Origin: Salipaludibacillus agaradhaerens
Lineage (GTDB): Bacteria; Bacillota; Bacilli; Bacillales; Salisediminibacteriaceae
Length of the DNA stretch: 64,000 nucleotides
Direction of reading: 5' to 3'
Assembly: GCF_002019735.1 (NCBI RefSeq)
Contig: NZ_KV917378.1
Span: 3,622,869-3,686,868 of the forward strand
Notes under the pieces: generated by a model
Database searches by the model: none
The model's input: the letters and a program-made list of their open reading frames with translations, nothing else
What the model was told of the DNA's origin: nothing
Shown: in pieces, positions 46,522-58,622 of the stretch
How positions within the stretch are numbered: position 1 is the stretch's first letter
Layout: every line of letters starts with the position of its first letter
Program-made: the position numbers and the translations under genes

Positions 46522-46866
46522 ATGGAAACTTTGCTGTATTCAGCTATAAATGATATGAGTCAACAGGAGCAAGCGTCACAACTACTAAAAAAATATGATA
46601 TTAAAGTGAAACTAACATGTGAAGGGCGTGTGTGGTACTTAGATTTTCAACAAAGTGCTGTCAACGTTATACAAGCGGTGGAAGAGCATGAAGTAGCCGT
46701 TTTTATTAGTGGTGATGAGGAAGTTATTACACATCTTTTAAAAGGAGAAGACTTTTTATTGGCAATGTCGAAAAGGGGAGACCTAATAGCAGATGGTGCA
46801 TTAAAATATTTACTTTGGCTTGAGGCCCTTTTTTACCTCTACTACCCAAAAAATCACATTAATTGA
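46522..46866 (+). CDS. SCP2-like small protein
   Basis: 114 residues. A SCP-2 sterol-carrier-like C-terminal half can be read (AVFISGDEEVITHLLKGEDFLLAMSKRGDLIADGALKYLLWLEALFYL), as in small Bacillus yus-region proteins. Members are hydrophobic-ligand carriers of unknown substrate. A weak AAGGACG precedes the ATG. It stands between yusG and the met riboswitch, matching the B. subtilis region where YusD-type genes lie. Confidence 0.6.
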   Translation: METLLYSAINDMSQQEQASQLLKKYDIKVKLTCEGRVWYLDFQQSAVNVIQAVEEHEVAVFISGDEEVITHLLKGEDFLLAMSKRGDLIADGALKYLLWLEALFYLYYPKNHIN

Positions 46867-46958
46867 TTGCCTCCCCTTTATATCTTATACCTTGGCATGC
46901 TCTCTTCCTTCTTTTATATACCCCCTCCTTGGCAGTCTCATCCAACTAAAAAAACATA

Positions 46959-46987
46959 TTGACAACATTATGAGCACATGATAATAT
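46959..46987 (+). promoter_or_regulatory. Promoter of the metNPQ riboswitch transcript
   Basis: TTGACA, 17-base spacer, TAATAT: consensus sigma-A promoter 34 bases before the aptamer. Confidence 0.85.
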
Positions 46988-47020
46988 TCAGATCAGACTT
47001 TAAAATTAATATGAAATTAT

Positions 47021-47192
47021 CTTCTTATCAAGAGTGGCGGAGGGACTGGCCCTGTGAAGCCCGGCAACCACCAGAATTAATTCTGGAAGGTGCCAATTCC
47101 ACAAAGTGTAATTGCTTTGAAAGATGAGAGGAAGGCTTTTCAGTTATGATAAAACCTTTCTGCTTATCTTTTTGCAAGCAGGGAGGTTTTTT
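47021..47192 (+). ncRNA. SAM-I riboswitch controlling metNPQ
   Basis: Aptamer (47021-47134) with TCTTATCAAGAGTGGCGGAGG, GACTGGCCCTGTGAAGCCC, GGCAACC and AAGGTGCCAATTCC, closed by GATGAGAGGAAG. The terminator arms AAAACCT-CTGCTT / AAGCAG-AGGTTTT and a T-run lie at 47151-47192. It would cut off methionine uptake when SAM is plentiful. Confidence 0.95.
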
Positions 47193-47295
47193 ATATGGTG
47201 AAAAGTCATACTTAATATAAGCCTAGACTGACTTGCTGTCATTTCAAATAGTGAGAATTGACATGTCTGTGTAAAGGAAGAAAGAGAGGATAGAC

Positions 47296-48321
47296 ATGAT
47301 TTCGTTACAAAAAATAGCTAAAACGTTTCAAACGAAAGACGGTGACGTAACCGCTGTTGACCACGTTGATTTAACTGTCGATGAAGGCGAAATTTTCGGA
47401 ATTATCGGTTATAGCGGAGCTGGTAAAAGTACATTAATTCGTTTACTAAATATGCTTGAAACGCCTTCCTCAGGTGATATAACGGTAGCAGGTAAAAACA
47501 TGACGACCCTTACTAAAAAAGAACTCCGAAAAGCTCGTCAAGAAATCGGTATGATTTTCCAACACTTTAATCTTCTTTGGTCACGTACTGTGGAAGAAAA
47601 CATTGCGTTTCCATTGGAAATAAAAGGTGTTTCGAAAGGCGAGAAGAAAAAGCGCGTGCAAGAGCTCATTACGCTCGTTGGGCTTGAAGGGCGAGGGGGG
47701 TCCTATCCTGCTCAACTGAGTGGCGGACAAAAACAAAGAGTTGGAATAGCAAGAGCGTTAGCTACTAACCCAAAGGTCTTGCTATGTGATGAAGCGACCT
47801 CGGCTTTAGACCCAAAAACGACGGACTCTATTTTAGATCTGTTAGTAGACATTAATAAAAAATTAAGCTTAACGATCATACTTATTACGCATGAAATGCA
47901 CGTTATCCGAAAAATTTGTCATCGCGTGGCCGTCATGGAAAACGGTCAAATTGTTGAAGAAGGACCGGTTCTTGATGTATTTAGGAGCCCGAAGGAAGAC
48001 ATGACAAAAGAATTTGTTAAGCAAGTGACGGAGCCTGAAGAAACAGAGGAAGCAATAGCACATCTGTTTAAAGATGACGGCATCGGACACGTCTTACAGC
48101 TTACATTTGTAGGAAGTGATGCTAAACGCTCGCTTATTACGGATGTCGTGAGGCGTTTTGATATCTCTATCAGCATTTTACAAGGGAAGATCTCACAGAC
48201 GAGAGACGGATCGTACGGGTCATTGTTTGTGAATGTGACTGGCGAAAAGACTGTGATTGAAGAAGCGATCACCTACATTAAAGAGCAAAAAGTAGACGTG
48301 GAGGTGATCCACTATGTTTGA
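47296..48321 (+). CDS. metN: Methionine ABC transporter ATPase
   Basis: 341 residues: Walker A GYSGAGKST, signature LSGGQKQRVG, Walker B VLLCDEATSALDP, then a C-terminal NIL domain (about residues 260-341), which binds methionine and gives feedback inhibition in MetN. Its last eight bases overlap metP. AGAGAGGAT precedes the ATG. First gene after the SAM riboswitch. Confidence 0.96.
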   Translation: MISLQKIAKTFQTKDGDVTAVDHVDLTVDEGEIFGIIGYSGAGKSTLIRLLNMLETPSSGDITVAGKNMTTLTKKELRKARQEIGMIFQHFNLLWSRTVEENIAFPLEIKGVSKGEKKKRVQELITLVGLEGRGGSYPAQLSGGQKQRVGIARALATNPKVLLCDEATSALDPKTTDSILDLLVDINKKLSLTIILITHEMHVIRKICHRVAVMENGQIVEEGPVLDVFRSPKEDMTKEFVKQVTEPEETEEAIAHLFKDDGIGHVLQLTFVGSDAKRSLITDVVRRFDISISILQGKISQTRDGSYGSLFVNVTGEKTVIEEAITYIKEQKVDVEVIHYV

Positions 48322-49003
48322 GAATTTCTATAATGAAGAAGAAGGATTATTTCCAAACGTTAATTGGGATAATATGTGGGTAGCAACTGAAGAAACACTT
48401 TATATGACTGCTATAGCACTTATTTTTACATTTATATTTGGTGTGTTGTTAGGGTTATTATTGTTCTTGACTGAGAGAGGTCAAATTTGGCAAAACAAAG
48501 TGATTAACTTTATTACAGCATTATTTGTGAATGTCTTTCGATCAATTCCTTTTATCATCTTAATTGTACTCCTTATTCCATTTACAAGATCTTTAGTGGG
48601 GACAATGCTCGGCCCCTCTGCAGCTTTACCAGCACTCATTATTGGTGCGGCACCATTTTATGCAAGAATGGTGCAAATTGGCCTTCGAGAGATTGATAAA
48701 GGTGTTGTAGAAGCGTCGAAAGCGATGGGAGCAAGTAACAGCCAAATTGTCTTAAAAGTCTTGTTACCTGAATCAATGCCAGCGATTGTATCAGGAATTA
48801 CAGTGACAGCGATTGCTCTCGTCAGTTATACAGCAATGGCTGGCGTGATCGGTGCTGGTGGATTAGGTGATTTAGCTTTTCGGGATGGTTTCCAACGAAA
48901 CAACCCAGATATTACGTTTGTAGCCACAGTGATTGTTTTAATAATCGTCTTTTTACTTCAAATGTTAGGTGATTATTTAACAAATAAATTAGATAAGCGA
49001 TAA
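48314..49003 (+). CDS. metP: Methionine ABC transporter permease
   Basis: 229 residues, five helices. VNVFRSIPFIILIVLLIPFTR and the EAA loop VEASKAMGASNSQIVLKVLLPESMP are typical of MetI/MetP. Start overlaps metN by eight bases with GTGGAGGTG as ribosome binding site. Imports D/L-methionine with MetN and MetQ. Confidence 0.95.
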   Translation: MFENFYNEEEGLFPNVNWDNMWVATEETLYMTAIALIFTFIFGVLLGLLLFLTERGQIWQNKVINFITALFVNVFRSIPFIILIVLLIPFTRSLVGTMLGPSAALPALIIGAAPFYARMVQIGLREIDKGVVEASKAMGASNSQIVLKVLLPESMPAIVSGITVTAIALVSYTAMAGVIGAGGLGDLAFRDGFQRNNPDITFVATVIVLIIVFLLQMLGDYLTNKLDKR

Positions 49004-49032
49004 GCTCAAAAAACTTAGGGGGTAAGAACATT

Positions 49033-49920
49033 ATGAAAAAATTGCTTAAAACATTAACAGCGGTAACGTTAACAGTTGGTGTCCTAGCTGCTTGCGGACA
49101 AGAAGAGGAAAATAACACAACGGAGATTGGCAACAACACAGGTAATAATAATGAAGCAACCAACTCTGAAGCTACTGAGGAAGAGGAACCATTAGTCATT
49201 GGAGCTTCTAACATTCCTCATGCTGAAATTCTAGAATTTGCTGAAGATCTTCTTGAAGAGGAAGGCGTTGAGCTGGAAATTGTCACATTTAATGACTATA
49301 TTTTACCTAACCAAGCTTTAGACGAAGGTGAACTAGATGCAAACTACTTCCAGCACGTTCCATACCTTGAGAGTCAAATTGAAGAGCACGGCTATGATTT
49401 CGTTAATGTAGGCGGTATCCATATTGAACCGATTGGTTTGTATTCTCAAGATTATGATAGTGTAGAAGCATTACCTGAAGGCGCAGAAATTATTATGAGT
49501 GACAGTGTAGCCGATCACGGGCGTATTTTATCCATGCTTGAGAATGAGGGCCTTATTACTCTAGCAGAAGGCGTTGGTATTAATGCGACGATCGATGACA
49601 TTGAAGAGAATCCAAATAACTTTGAATTCCTTGCAAATGTAGAAGCAGCACTGCTGCCAACCGCTTACGAAAATGGCGAAGGTGACGCTATTCTTATTAA
49701 CTCAAACTATGCACTAGATGCGGGACTTAACCCTCTTGAAGATGCTATTCTCACTGAAACAGCAGACGGAGATAACCCATATGCTAACGTGATTGCTGTT
49801 AACAGTGGTGATGAAAACGATGAGCGTATTTTAACATTAGTAGAAGTGCTTCGTTCTGAGGAAGTAAGTGATTTTATCCTTGAAACATATGACAATGCAG
49901 TCGTTCCAGTAGCTGAATAA
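49033..49920 (+). CDS. metQ: Methionine-binding lipoprotein
   Basis: 295 residues. Signal peptide with lipobox VLAAC (Cys near residue 21), an Asn/Glu-rich linker, then an NlpA/MetQ domain (VIGASNIPHAEILEFAEDLL, ANYFQHVPYLESQ, VGGIHIEPIGLYS). Extracytoplasmic receptor of the MetNPQ importer. Followed by a strong terminator. Confidence 0.95.
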   Translation: MKKLLKTLTAVTLTVGVLAACGQEEENNTTEIGNNTGNNNEATNSEATEEEEPLVIGASNIPHAEILEFAEDLLEEEGVELEIVTFNDYILPNQALDEGELDANYFQHVPYLESQIEEHGYDFVNVGGIHIEPIGLYSQDYDSVEALPEGAEIIMSDSVADHGRILSMLENEGLITLAEGVGINATIDDIEENPNNFEFLANVEAALLPTAYENGEGDAILINSNYALDAGLNPLEDAILTETADGDNPYANVIAVNSGDENDERILTLVEVLRSEEVSDFILETYDNAVVPVAE

Positions 49921-49936
49921 TGGTTCGATCATTTAG

Positions 49937-49975
49937 AAAGCAATATCCGTATTTTACGGGTATTGCTTTTTTATT
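49937..49975 (+). terminator. Intrinsic terminator of metNPQ
   Basis: AAAGCAATATCCGTA / TACGGGTATTGCTTT stem (one mismatch/bulge), loop TTT, then TTTTTT overlapping the arm end. Confidence 0.88.
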
Positions 49976-50006
49976 TGCGCACATGGACAAACTCTATCAA
50001 ATTTTG

Positions 50007-50300
50007 TGAGTGAGTGGCGTTGATTGTCTCTTTTAGCGCCACTCAAAGCCCATTTTCTGAGTGAGTGTCGCTGATTCATTCTTTTCGCGCCACTCAAAGT
50101 TTTATTTGTGAGTGAGTGTCGTTGATTCATTGTTTTCACGCCACTCAAAGTCTTATTTCTGAGTGAGTGTCGTTGTTTCAATCTTTTCGCGCCACTCAAA
50201 GCCCATTTTCTGAGTGAGTGTCGCTGATTCATTGTTTTCACGCCACTCAAAGTCTTATTTGTGAGTGAGTGTCGTTGATTCATCCTTTTTACGCCACTCA
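50007..50300 (+). repeat. Six tandem 51-bp hairpin repeats
   Basis: TGAGTGAG recurs at 50007, 50058, 50109, 50160, 50211 and 50262, a period of exactly 51 bases. Each unit pairs TGAGTG-GTGTCG with CGCCACTCA around an A/T-rich loop; unit 1 has the perfect GAGTGGCG/CGCCACTC stem. Units vary mostly in the 13-base spacer (AAAGCCCATTTTC, AAAGTCTTATTTG/C, AAAGTTTTATTTG). Because 51 is a multiple of three, the minus strand stays open across the array, but the 126-codon frame shows no ribosome binding site or protein-like sequence. Confidence 0.88.
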
Positions 50301-50343
50301 CACTCCGTTGATATTCTTGCACAAATAAGATCAATGTTTAAAA

Positions 50344-50622
50344 ATGATCGCCGACGCTCCCCTTATTCCCATAAATAAAGTAATTCTGAGCTTGCCACCG
50401 GCGATCAAAAATACAAAAACAAAAATTACATACTGGTATGGCTCTAAGGAATCCTTTTTCTTAAAAAAATCCGCTGAAGCTATTTCGAAAATCCTTCCTT
50501 CTACACAGGTAAAGGTTTTTCAAGGCTTCGATCATGGTGAACTCTGCATTGGCAATCCGGAGCTTTACATCCAGAAATCACTTGCTTTTTTTAAAGAAGA
50601 GGCAAAGATAAACAACCCCTAA
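50344..50622 (+). pseudogene. C-terminal remnant of an alpha/beta hydrolase
   Basis: 92 codons that read like the last third of an alpha/beta hydrolase: a strand-turn YWYGSKESFF, then VKVFQGFDHGELCIGNP with the catalytic-type His, and a final helix QKSLAFFKEEAK. The lid, nucleophile Ser elbow and N-terminal two-thirds are missing; upstream is the tandem repeat array. No ribosome binding site. I read it as a truncated gene left behind after rearrangement. Confidence 0.65.
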
Positions 50623-50834
50623 TGCCCTTGTCTAAAGGGTATGCAGATTTTTACTCAATGGCCATCAAATGGTGCATTAGTCGTGGTGTTTTTATTTCCC
50701 CTTAACAAAATTTTCACTGAGCAATATCACCGTTCACGTTGACAACATAGATGAAGGAACTGAATTTAACTAACACATAGGAGACGTTTTTTCGGAGAAG
50801 CTAACGATATAACTTACGAAGGAGTGAACGATTT

Positions 50835-51203
50835 ATGGAAAATGAGTACAATTCTTCAATTGAAGCAGCTTTACATCATTATAAAGAAGGAATGGGCTAT
50901 TTTTCAGAGCAAATGCCAGATATTGCACATAAATATCATACATTTACTGAAGCTTGTTTTGCTGAAGGGGTATTATCTCAAAAAGAGAAACAGCTGATAG
51001 CATTGGGAATTAGTATCAATGCTCAAGATGAGTATTGTATTATTTATCATGTGAAAGGTTGCCTAGACCAAGGGGCCAGTCGAGAGGAAATATTAGAAAC
51101 GGTAGCTGTAACAGGTGCATTTGGTGGAGGGGCAGCTTTGAGCCAAGGAGTCACTTTAGTTGAAGAAGCCATTCAAGAGTTGTCAGGTGACATGTTCTCA
51201 TAG
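50835..51203 (+). CDS. Carboxymuconolactone decarboxylase family protein
   Basis: 122 residues, all-helical AhpD/CMD-like: [28 protein letters not shown], then [23 protein letters not shown]. The family's peroxidase members have CxxC-xxx-H; here one Cys precedes IIYH and a second follows four residues after the His, so the redox pair is altered. GAAGGAGTG precedes the ATG. Possible role in peroxide or thiol stress; substrate unknown. Confidence 0.8.
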   Translation: MENEYNSSIEAALHHYKEGMGYFSEQMPDIAHKYHTFTEACFAEGVLSQKEKQLIALGISINAQDEYCIIYHVKGCLDQGASREEILETVAVTGAFGGGAALSQGVTLVEEAIQELSGDMFS

Positions 51204-51449
51204 TCTGTAACAGATGATTGAAATGTAGAGTAAATTCACGGATGAAGTAGAGATTATAACGCAAATGACGGTGAGATTTCTTGACACTGTCACAAGAACA
51301 ATTGTCAGAAAATTTAACATTATTTACGAGTTGGGGTGTGAAAGCGGGAATGCTAAAATAAATCATATGGTGAGGAGCTAATGGTTAGTATGCCATAACG
51401 GTTTCCTCTATATTTGAAAGGAATGTGATTTATTATTTTACTATCTCAA

Positions 51450-51611
51450 ATGAAGCATACCGCTGAAATGGAGAAAGCTTTGTATCAAAGTTATGGAATG
51501 AGTTACGAAGAGTACAACCAAGATCTAGATAATCTCTTGAAGATTGAAAGAAAACGGGAAAAAGATTATCAAAAAAGCATGAAAATAGTTAAAGAATTAG
51601 CACACCTTTAA
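51450..51611 (+). CDS. Small charged protein of 53 residues
   Basis: Frame starting MKHTAEMEKALYQSYGMSYE and ending KIVKELAHL, strongly helical and rich in Lys, Glu and Tyr with normal codon use. The ribosome binding site is poor (AAAGGAATGTG lies about 23 bases upstream), so the true start may be a rare codon nearer that site. No family recognised. It lies just before a strong terminator, which supports transcription of this stretch. Confidence 0.45.
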   Translation: MKHTAEMEKALYQSYGMSYEEYNQDLDNLLKIERKREKDYQKSMKIVKELAHL

Positions 51612-51696
51612 AAGTCACACTTCTTGTTAATTAAGTGATCATCTTGCTTCTATGTCCCGTTGTCTAAGCTTTCAGGTCAAATCGCATACGACTCAT

Positions 51697-51731
51697 AATA
51701 GCCTGGGAGGATATCATCCTCCCAGGCTATT
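51697..51731 (+). terminator. Very strong hairpin after the small gene
   Basis: Perfect 16-bp arms AATAGCCTGGGAGGAT / ATCCTCCCAGGCTATT around ATC. The tail is AT-rich (TTTAATC) rather than pure T. Confidence 0.75.
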
Positions 51732-51747
51732 TAATCTAATTAAAAAT

Positions 51748-51790
51748 CATTCTCAATTAGAGGTGGAAGAAAGGCATCTAATTGAGAATG
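51748..51790. repeat. 14-bp inverted repeat, possible Fur-like site
   Basis: CATTCTCAATTAGA and TCTAATTGAGAATG flank a 15-base loop. On the minus strand the left arm reads TTGAGAATGATTTTT, which resembles a Fur box (TGATAATnATTATCA) in its 5' half. Hairpin or operator; it lies some 320 bases before sufC. Confidence 0.4.
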
Positions 51791-51984
51791 AAGTTTTTAA
51801 TTTAAAAGTCATTCATGTTAAAATTAAAAGGAAAAAGTTAAGATACTATTTTATAACGAACCAAAAAGCGAGCGTTATAAACATAAAAGTTAAGATTTAG
51901 AAAGCGTATAGTAACAGTTTTTGTATAAGAAGTTCTCTATTGGATATTTTATGAAAGAAACATGAAAAGAATTGTGCATTTCCC

Positions 51985-52013
51985 TTGAACTGCTTTTTCA
52001 TTTGATATAAGAT
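51985..52013 (+). promoter_or_regulatory. Promoter of the suf operon
   Basis: TTGAAC, 17-base spacer, TAAGAT, about 100 bases before sufC. Good sigma-A match. Confidence 0.68.
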
Positions 52014-52110
52014 TGTAATGAGAATAAAGTGAGAATGTGTTGAAATCTTTCATTTCTCATCTTAACATGTTTTAAAACAAACTTTCAAAAAATAAATGGA
52101 GGTACGTATC

Positions 52111-52893
52111 ATGACGAAACCAAATTTAACAGTAGAAGATCTTCATGTATCAATTGAAGATAAAGAAATTTTAAAAGGCTTTGGTATTGAGGTAAATGGT
52201 GGAGAAATTCACGCTATTATGGGGCCGAACGGGACAGGAAAATCAACACTCGCTTCTGCACTTATGGGCCACCCTAAATACGAAGTCACTGAAGGAAAAG
52301 CAACACTAATGGGTGAAGACCTTTTTGAGATGGAAGTAGATGAGCGTGCACGAGCAGGCTTGTTTCTTGCGATGCAATATCCTAGTGAAGTGTCTGGTGT
52401 GACGAATGCTGATTTTATTCGTTCTGCTATGAACGCTGGACGTGAAGAAGGCGATGAGGTCTCTTTAATGAAGTTTATTCGCCAGATGGATGAGAAGATG
52501 GGAACATTAGAAATTGACGAATCATTTCAGCATCGATATCTAAATGAAGGGTTCTCTGGTGGGGAGAAAAAACGTAATGAAATCCTGCAATTACTTATGC
52601 TCCAACCGAAAATTGCGATCCTTGACGAAATTGATTCAGGGTTGGATATTGATGCCCTTAAAGTCGTTGCTAAAGGAATTAACGAACTGCGCAGTGAAGA
52701 GTTCGGCTGTTTAATCATTACCCACTATCAACGCCTATTAAACTATATTAAACCTGATTTCGTACACGTTATGATGCAAGGACGCATCGTGAAATCCGGC
52801 GGTCCTGAGCTTGCACACAAGCTTGAAGAACAAGGCTATGACTGGATAAAAGAAGAGCTTGGAATTGAAGATGAAACAGTAGGTCAAGAATAA
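52111..52893 (+). CDS. sufC: Fe-S cluster assembly ATPase
   Basis: 260 residues from ATG 52111 behind TGGAGG. Walker A GPNGTGKST, signature FSGGEKKRNE, Walker B AILDEIDSGLDIDAL (the DEIDSGLDID form is typical of SufC) and switch His in THYQRLL. Drives conformational change of the SufBCD scaffold. First gene of sufCDSUB. Confidence 0.96.
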   Translation: MTKPNLTVEDLHVSIEDKEILKGFGIEVNGGEIHAIMGPNGTGKSTLASALMGHPKYEVTEGKATLMGEDLFEMEVDERARAGLFLAMQYPSEVSGVTNADFIRSAMNAGREEGDEVSLMKFIRQMDEKMGTLEIDESFQHRYLNEGFSGGEKKRNEILQLLMLQPKIAILDEIDSGLDIDALKVVAKGINELRSEEFGCLIITHYQRLLNYIKPDFVHVMMQGRIVKSGGPELAHKLEEQGYDWIKEELGIEDETVGQE

Positions 52894-52913
52894 GGCCGGT
52901 CAAAGGAGGAGGA

Positions 52914-55892
<2,979 letters not shown>

Positions 55893-56050
55893 ATCAGCCA
55901 GTACCCTTGGTTTTTACTATGTGTGTGTTGTAAAATAGAGACTATAACCTTTTAAGTCCCTGCCGTCGTGAAACGAGTGACATGTTTAGTTAAGTAAGAA
56001 TTCAATTGAAGAACAGTTTACCTGTTCCCAATCTATAAGGAGGGTTTCAC

Positions 56051-57448
56051 ATGGCAAAAGAAATGCCAGAAATCAGTGAATATCAGTACGGTTTTTCTGA
56101 TAAAGACGTCTCGATATTCCGTTCGAAAAAAGGATTAACCCGTGAAATCGTTGAGGAAATTTCTCGTATGAAGGATGAACCTCAATGGATGTTAGACTTC
56201 CGTTTAAAATCACTAGAGCAGTTTTATAAAATGCCAATGCCACAATGGGGTGGGAATTTGGCAGAATTAAATTTTGATGATATTACGTACTATGTTAAGC
56301 CATCTGAGAAATCCGAACGTTCTTGGGATGAAGTGCCAGAAGAAATTAAAAACACGTTCGATAAATTAGGTATTCCAGAAGCTGAGCAAAAATACCTTGC
56401 AGGCGTTTCAGCTCAGTATGAATCCGAAGTTGTGTATCACAATATGCAGGAAGATCTTGAAGAACTTGGTGTTATCTTTAAAGATACTGACACTGCTTTA
56501 AAGGAAGACGAAGAGATTTTTCGCAAGCACTTTGGCACAGTGATTCCGCCAACTGATAATAAATTTGCAGCTCTTAATTCAGCCGTGTGGTCTGGAGGTT
56601 CATTCATTTATGTACCGAAGGGTGTTAAAACAGATACACCTTTACAAGCATACTTCCGTATCAATTCTGAAAACATGGGACAGTTTGAGCGTACACTTAT
56701 CATTGCAGATGAGGACAGCTCTGTGCACTACGTTGAAGGCTGTACAGCACCTGTTTACACAACAAACTCATTGCACAGTGCGGTCGTTGAAATCATCGTT
56801 AAAAAGGATGCATACTGTCGTTATACAACCATCCAAAACTGGGCGCCTAACGTATTCAATCTCGTAACGAAGCGTGCAGTAGCAGAAGAAAATGCGGTTA
56901 TGGAATGGGTAGATGGTAATATTGGCTCTAAGCTGACGATGAAATATCCAGCTGTTGTCATGAAAGGCCGCGGTGCTCGTGGAAATGTACTGTCTATTGC
57001 CATCGCTGGAAAAGGCCAACACCAAGACGCTGGTGCTAAAATGCATCACCTAGCACCAGACTGTTCATCAACGATTGTGTCTAAATCCATCTCAAAGCAA
57101 GGTGGTAAAGTATCGTACAGAGGAATCTGTCACTTTGGACGCAAATCAGAACGCTCAAAAGCAAATATTGAGTGTGACACGTTAATTATGGATAATCAAT
57201 CCACATCGGATACAATTCCATATAACGAGATTCTCAATAATGACATCACGCTTGAGCATGAGGCCACAGTCTCCAAAGTATCAGAAGAGCAGCTGTTCTA
57301 CTTGATGAGTCGTGGTATTTCTGAACAAGAAGCTACCGAAATGATCGTCATGGGCTTCATCGAGCCATTTACAAAAGAACTACCGATGGAATACGCAGTG
57401 GAAATGAACCGTCTGATCAAGTTCGAGATGGAAGGTTCAATCGGTTAA
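56051..57448 (+). CDS. sufB: Fe-S cluster assembly scaffold SufB
   Basis: 465 residues, canonical: [16 protein letters not shown] start, beta-helix core, [36 protein letters not shown], and [19 protein letters not shown]. It is the scaffold where clusters form, with SufC and SufD. It follows sufU by 158 bases with AAGGAGGG before the ATG; the gap shows no clear terminator, so it is probably in the same transcript. Confidence 0.96.
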   Translation: MAKEMPEISEYQYGFSDKDVSIFRSKKGLTREIVEEISRMKDEPQWMLDFRLKSLEQFYKMPMPQWGGNLAELNFDDITYYVKPSEKSERSWDEVPEEIKNTFDKLGIPEAEQKYLAGVSAQYESEVVYHNMQEDLEELGVIFKDTDTALKEDEEIFRKHFGTVIPPTDNKFAALNSAVWSGGSFIYVPKGVKTDTPLQAYFRINSENMGQFERTLIIADEDSSVHYVEGCTAPVYTTNSLHSAVVEIIVKKDAYCRYTTIQNWAPNVFNLVTKRAVAEENAVMEWVDGNIGSKLTMKYPAVVMKGRGARGNVLSIAIAGKGQHQDAGAKMHHLAPDCSSTIVSKSISKQGGKVSYRGICHFGRKSERSKANIECDTLIMDNQSTSDTIPYNEILNNDITLEHEATVSKVSEEQLFYLMSRGISEQEATEMIVMGFIEPFTKELPMEYAVEMNRLIKFEMEGSIG

Positions 57449-57900
57449 TAACTAAAAACCTTATTTTAAAGAGGTTTGGAATTAATATGAGGATTTGAAG
57501 CGTGACGTTTTTGTGCCGATTCAGATTACCTTTTAGTGTGGAAGGCGAACTTTGGAAGTTCGTCTTCTTTTTTCAGTGATATTAAGATCAGTATCTGCTG
57601 TTGTTTTGAGGGTCTTATGTTTGAATGATCTAGTACATATTTCAGACTCGTACTCGTTTCAAGTGAAGGAACAGCGTGTGTGCCTGAAACCGTTGGTGTC
57701 TTTAAAAAAAGTCGTTATCGTCATATGAAGTCAGCGAGGGCTTTCATACCAATAGTCTGTCTGTAGCCGATCAGTTACTAATATTTTTAAAATAATTACT
57801 TACTATATGTATGACTAGCCGCGACCAGTGAGCATTATAAGAAAATCACACAAAATGGATAGAAATTTGATGAGCCAGAGAAAGCTAAGCTCATACATTA
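57449..57900. other. Gene-free stretch after sufB
   Basis: Apart from the suf terminator at 57541 this AT-rich stretch shows only short broken frames. It marks the change from conserved core to accessory DNA. Confidence 0.5.
57541..57573 (+). terminator. Intrinsic terminator of the suf operon
   Basis: GAAGGCGAACTT / AAGTTCGTCTTC stem (one wobble), loop TGG, then TTTTTT. Confidence 0.88.
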
Positions 57901-58053
57901 ATGAAACTGGATATAGCATATGTAGTACGCGAATGGAAGGTTGATGATTTTACGTTTACGTAATATGGACTTGATAGTAAAGGGGATTATTGGTAGGATA
58001 AAAAGCTACAAGCGAACATAACGATTCTGTTTATTCCCCAACCAAGTAAATAG
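57901..58053 (+). pseudogene. Remnant of an unknown gene with two internal stops
   Basis: One frame reads MKLDIAYVVREWKVDDFTFT, TAA, YGLDSKGDYW, TAG, DKKLQANITILFIPQPSK, TAG. The amino acids around the stops look like genuine protein (aromatic and charged alternation), and a second frame just upstream (57832-57897) reads EHYKKITQNG, stop, KFDEPEKAKLIH. I take the whole 57.8-58.05 kb stretch as a decayed gene. No family recognised. Confidence 0.45.
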
Positions 58054-58067
58054 AAGAGGGGTTAAAA

Positions 58068-58101
58068 AAGGAATCCAGTCAGTATTTACACTGAATTCCT
58101 T
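58068..58101 (-). terminator. Terminator of the protease/toxin cassette
   Basis: On the minus strand AAGGAATTCAGT / ACTGGATTCCTT (one mismatch) with an eight- to ten-base loop and a TTTTTT tail, directly after the stop of the 171-residue gene. Confidence 0.8.
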
Positions 58102-58106
58102 GAATT

Positions 58107-58622
58107 TCAATTAAGATCCAAAATTCCCATTTTCTTAACATCGTTTAGAGCAGTGAGGAAGTCGTTAACAATGTGATCTTTAAATTGGGATCTTGTAACT
58201 ATCGGTAATCCAGAAAAATAAGTTACTAAATTATACAATCTACTAACATTTCCACCAATATAACACTTAGACACTGACTTAAAATCATCTGTTTCCAATA
58301 TTACTAAGGATCCTATACTCAGTATAGTATCTACGTCAGTAATAGTCTTGCTTTGTTTTTGTAGTGTTCGAAACTTCATTTCGTTTATGCAGCTTACTTT
58401 GCCTTCTAAAAGTTCAAGAATGGCTAGATTATAGATCCCATAAGTTCCACATATTTTATCTCTACTAGGTATTTCGCTTTCAATAAGGAATGGTTTAATA
58501 TCTGGATCTAATAAAGATAATTCTTTTGCTTTTAACGAGCTTTTAAAAAAAATATCTACATCTTTAATCTTCCACGGGGGATAATTATCTCTCAATTCTA
58601 AATATTGTTTGTATTTTCTCAT
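58107..58622 (-). CDS. Unknown 171-residue protein, candidate immunity partner
   Basis: Cytosolic-looking protein without signal peptide or membrane segment (MRKYKQYLELRDNYPPWKIKDVD start). No family recognised. Its ATG shares one base with the stop of the toxin-like gene (TAATG), so production is tied to that gene. In polymorphic toxin loci the gene directly after a toxin is usually its immunity protein; that is the sole basis for this suggestion. Last gene before the terminator. Confidence 0.6.
   Translation of the reverse strand: MRKYKQYLELRDNYPPWKIKDVDIFFKSSLKAKELSLLDPDIKPFLIESEIPSRDKICGTYGIYNLAILELLEGKVSCINEMKFRTLQKQSKTITDVDTILSIGSLVILETDDFKSVSKCYIGGNVSRLYNLVTYFSGLPIVTRSQFKDHIVNDFLTALNDVKKMGILDLN

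Noticed and set aside
50007-50300. CRISPR array
   Set aside because: Units are similar over their full length, with no unique spacers of constant size between identical repeats, and no cas genes are nearby.
49954-50334. 126-codon minus-strand frame with repeated LSGAKRMNQRHSL-like motif
   Set aside because: It exists because the repeat period (51) is a multiple of three. No ribosome binding site and no sensible start or end; the DNA hairpin, not the peptide, is what is conserved.
51652-51900. 82-codon plus-strand frame before sufC
   Set aside because: It crosses a 16-bp terminator hairpin and a second inverted repeat; composition is not protein-like and it lacks a ribosome binding site.
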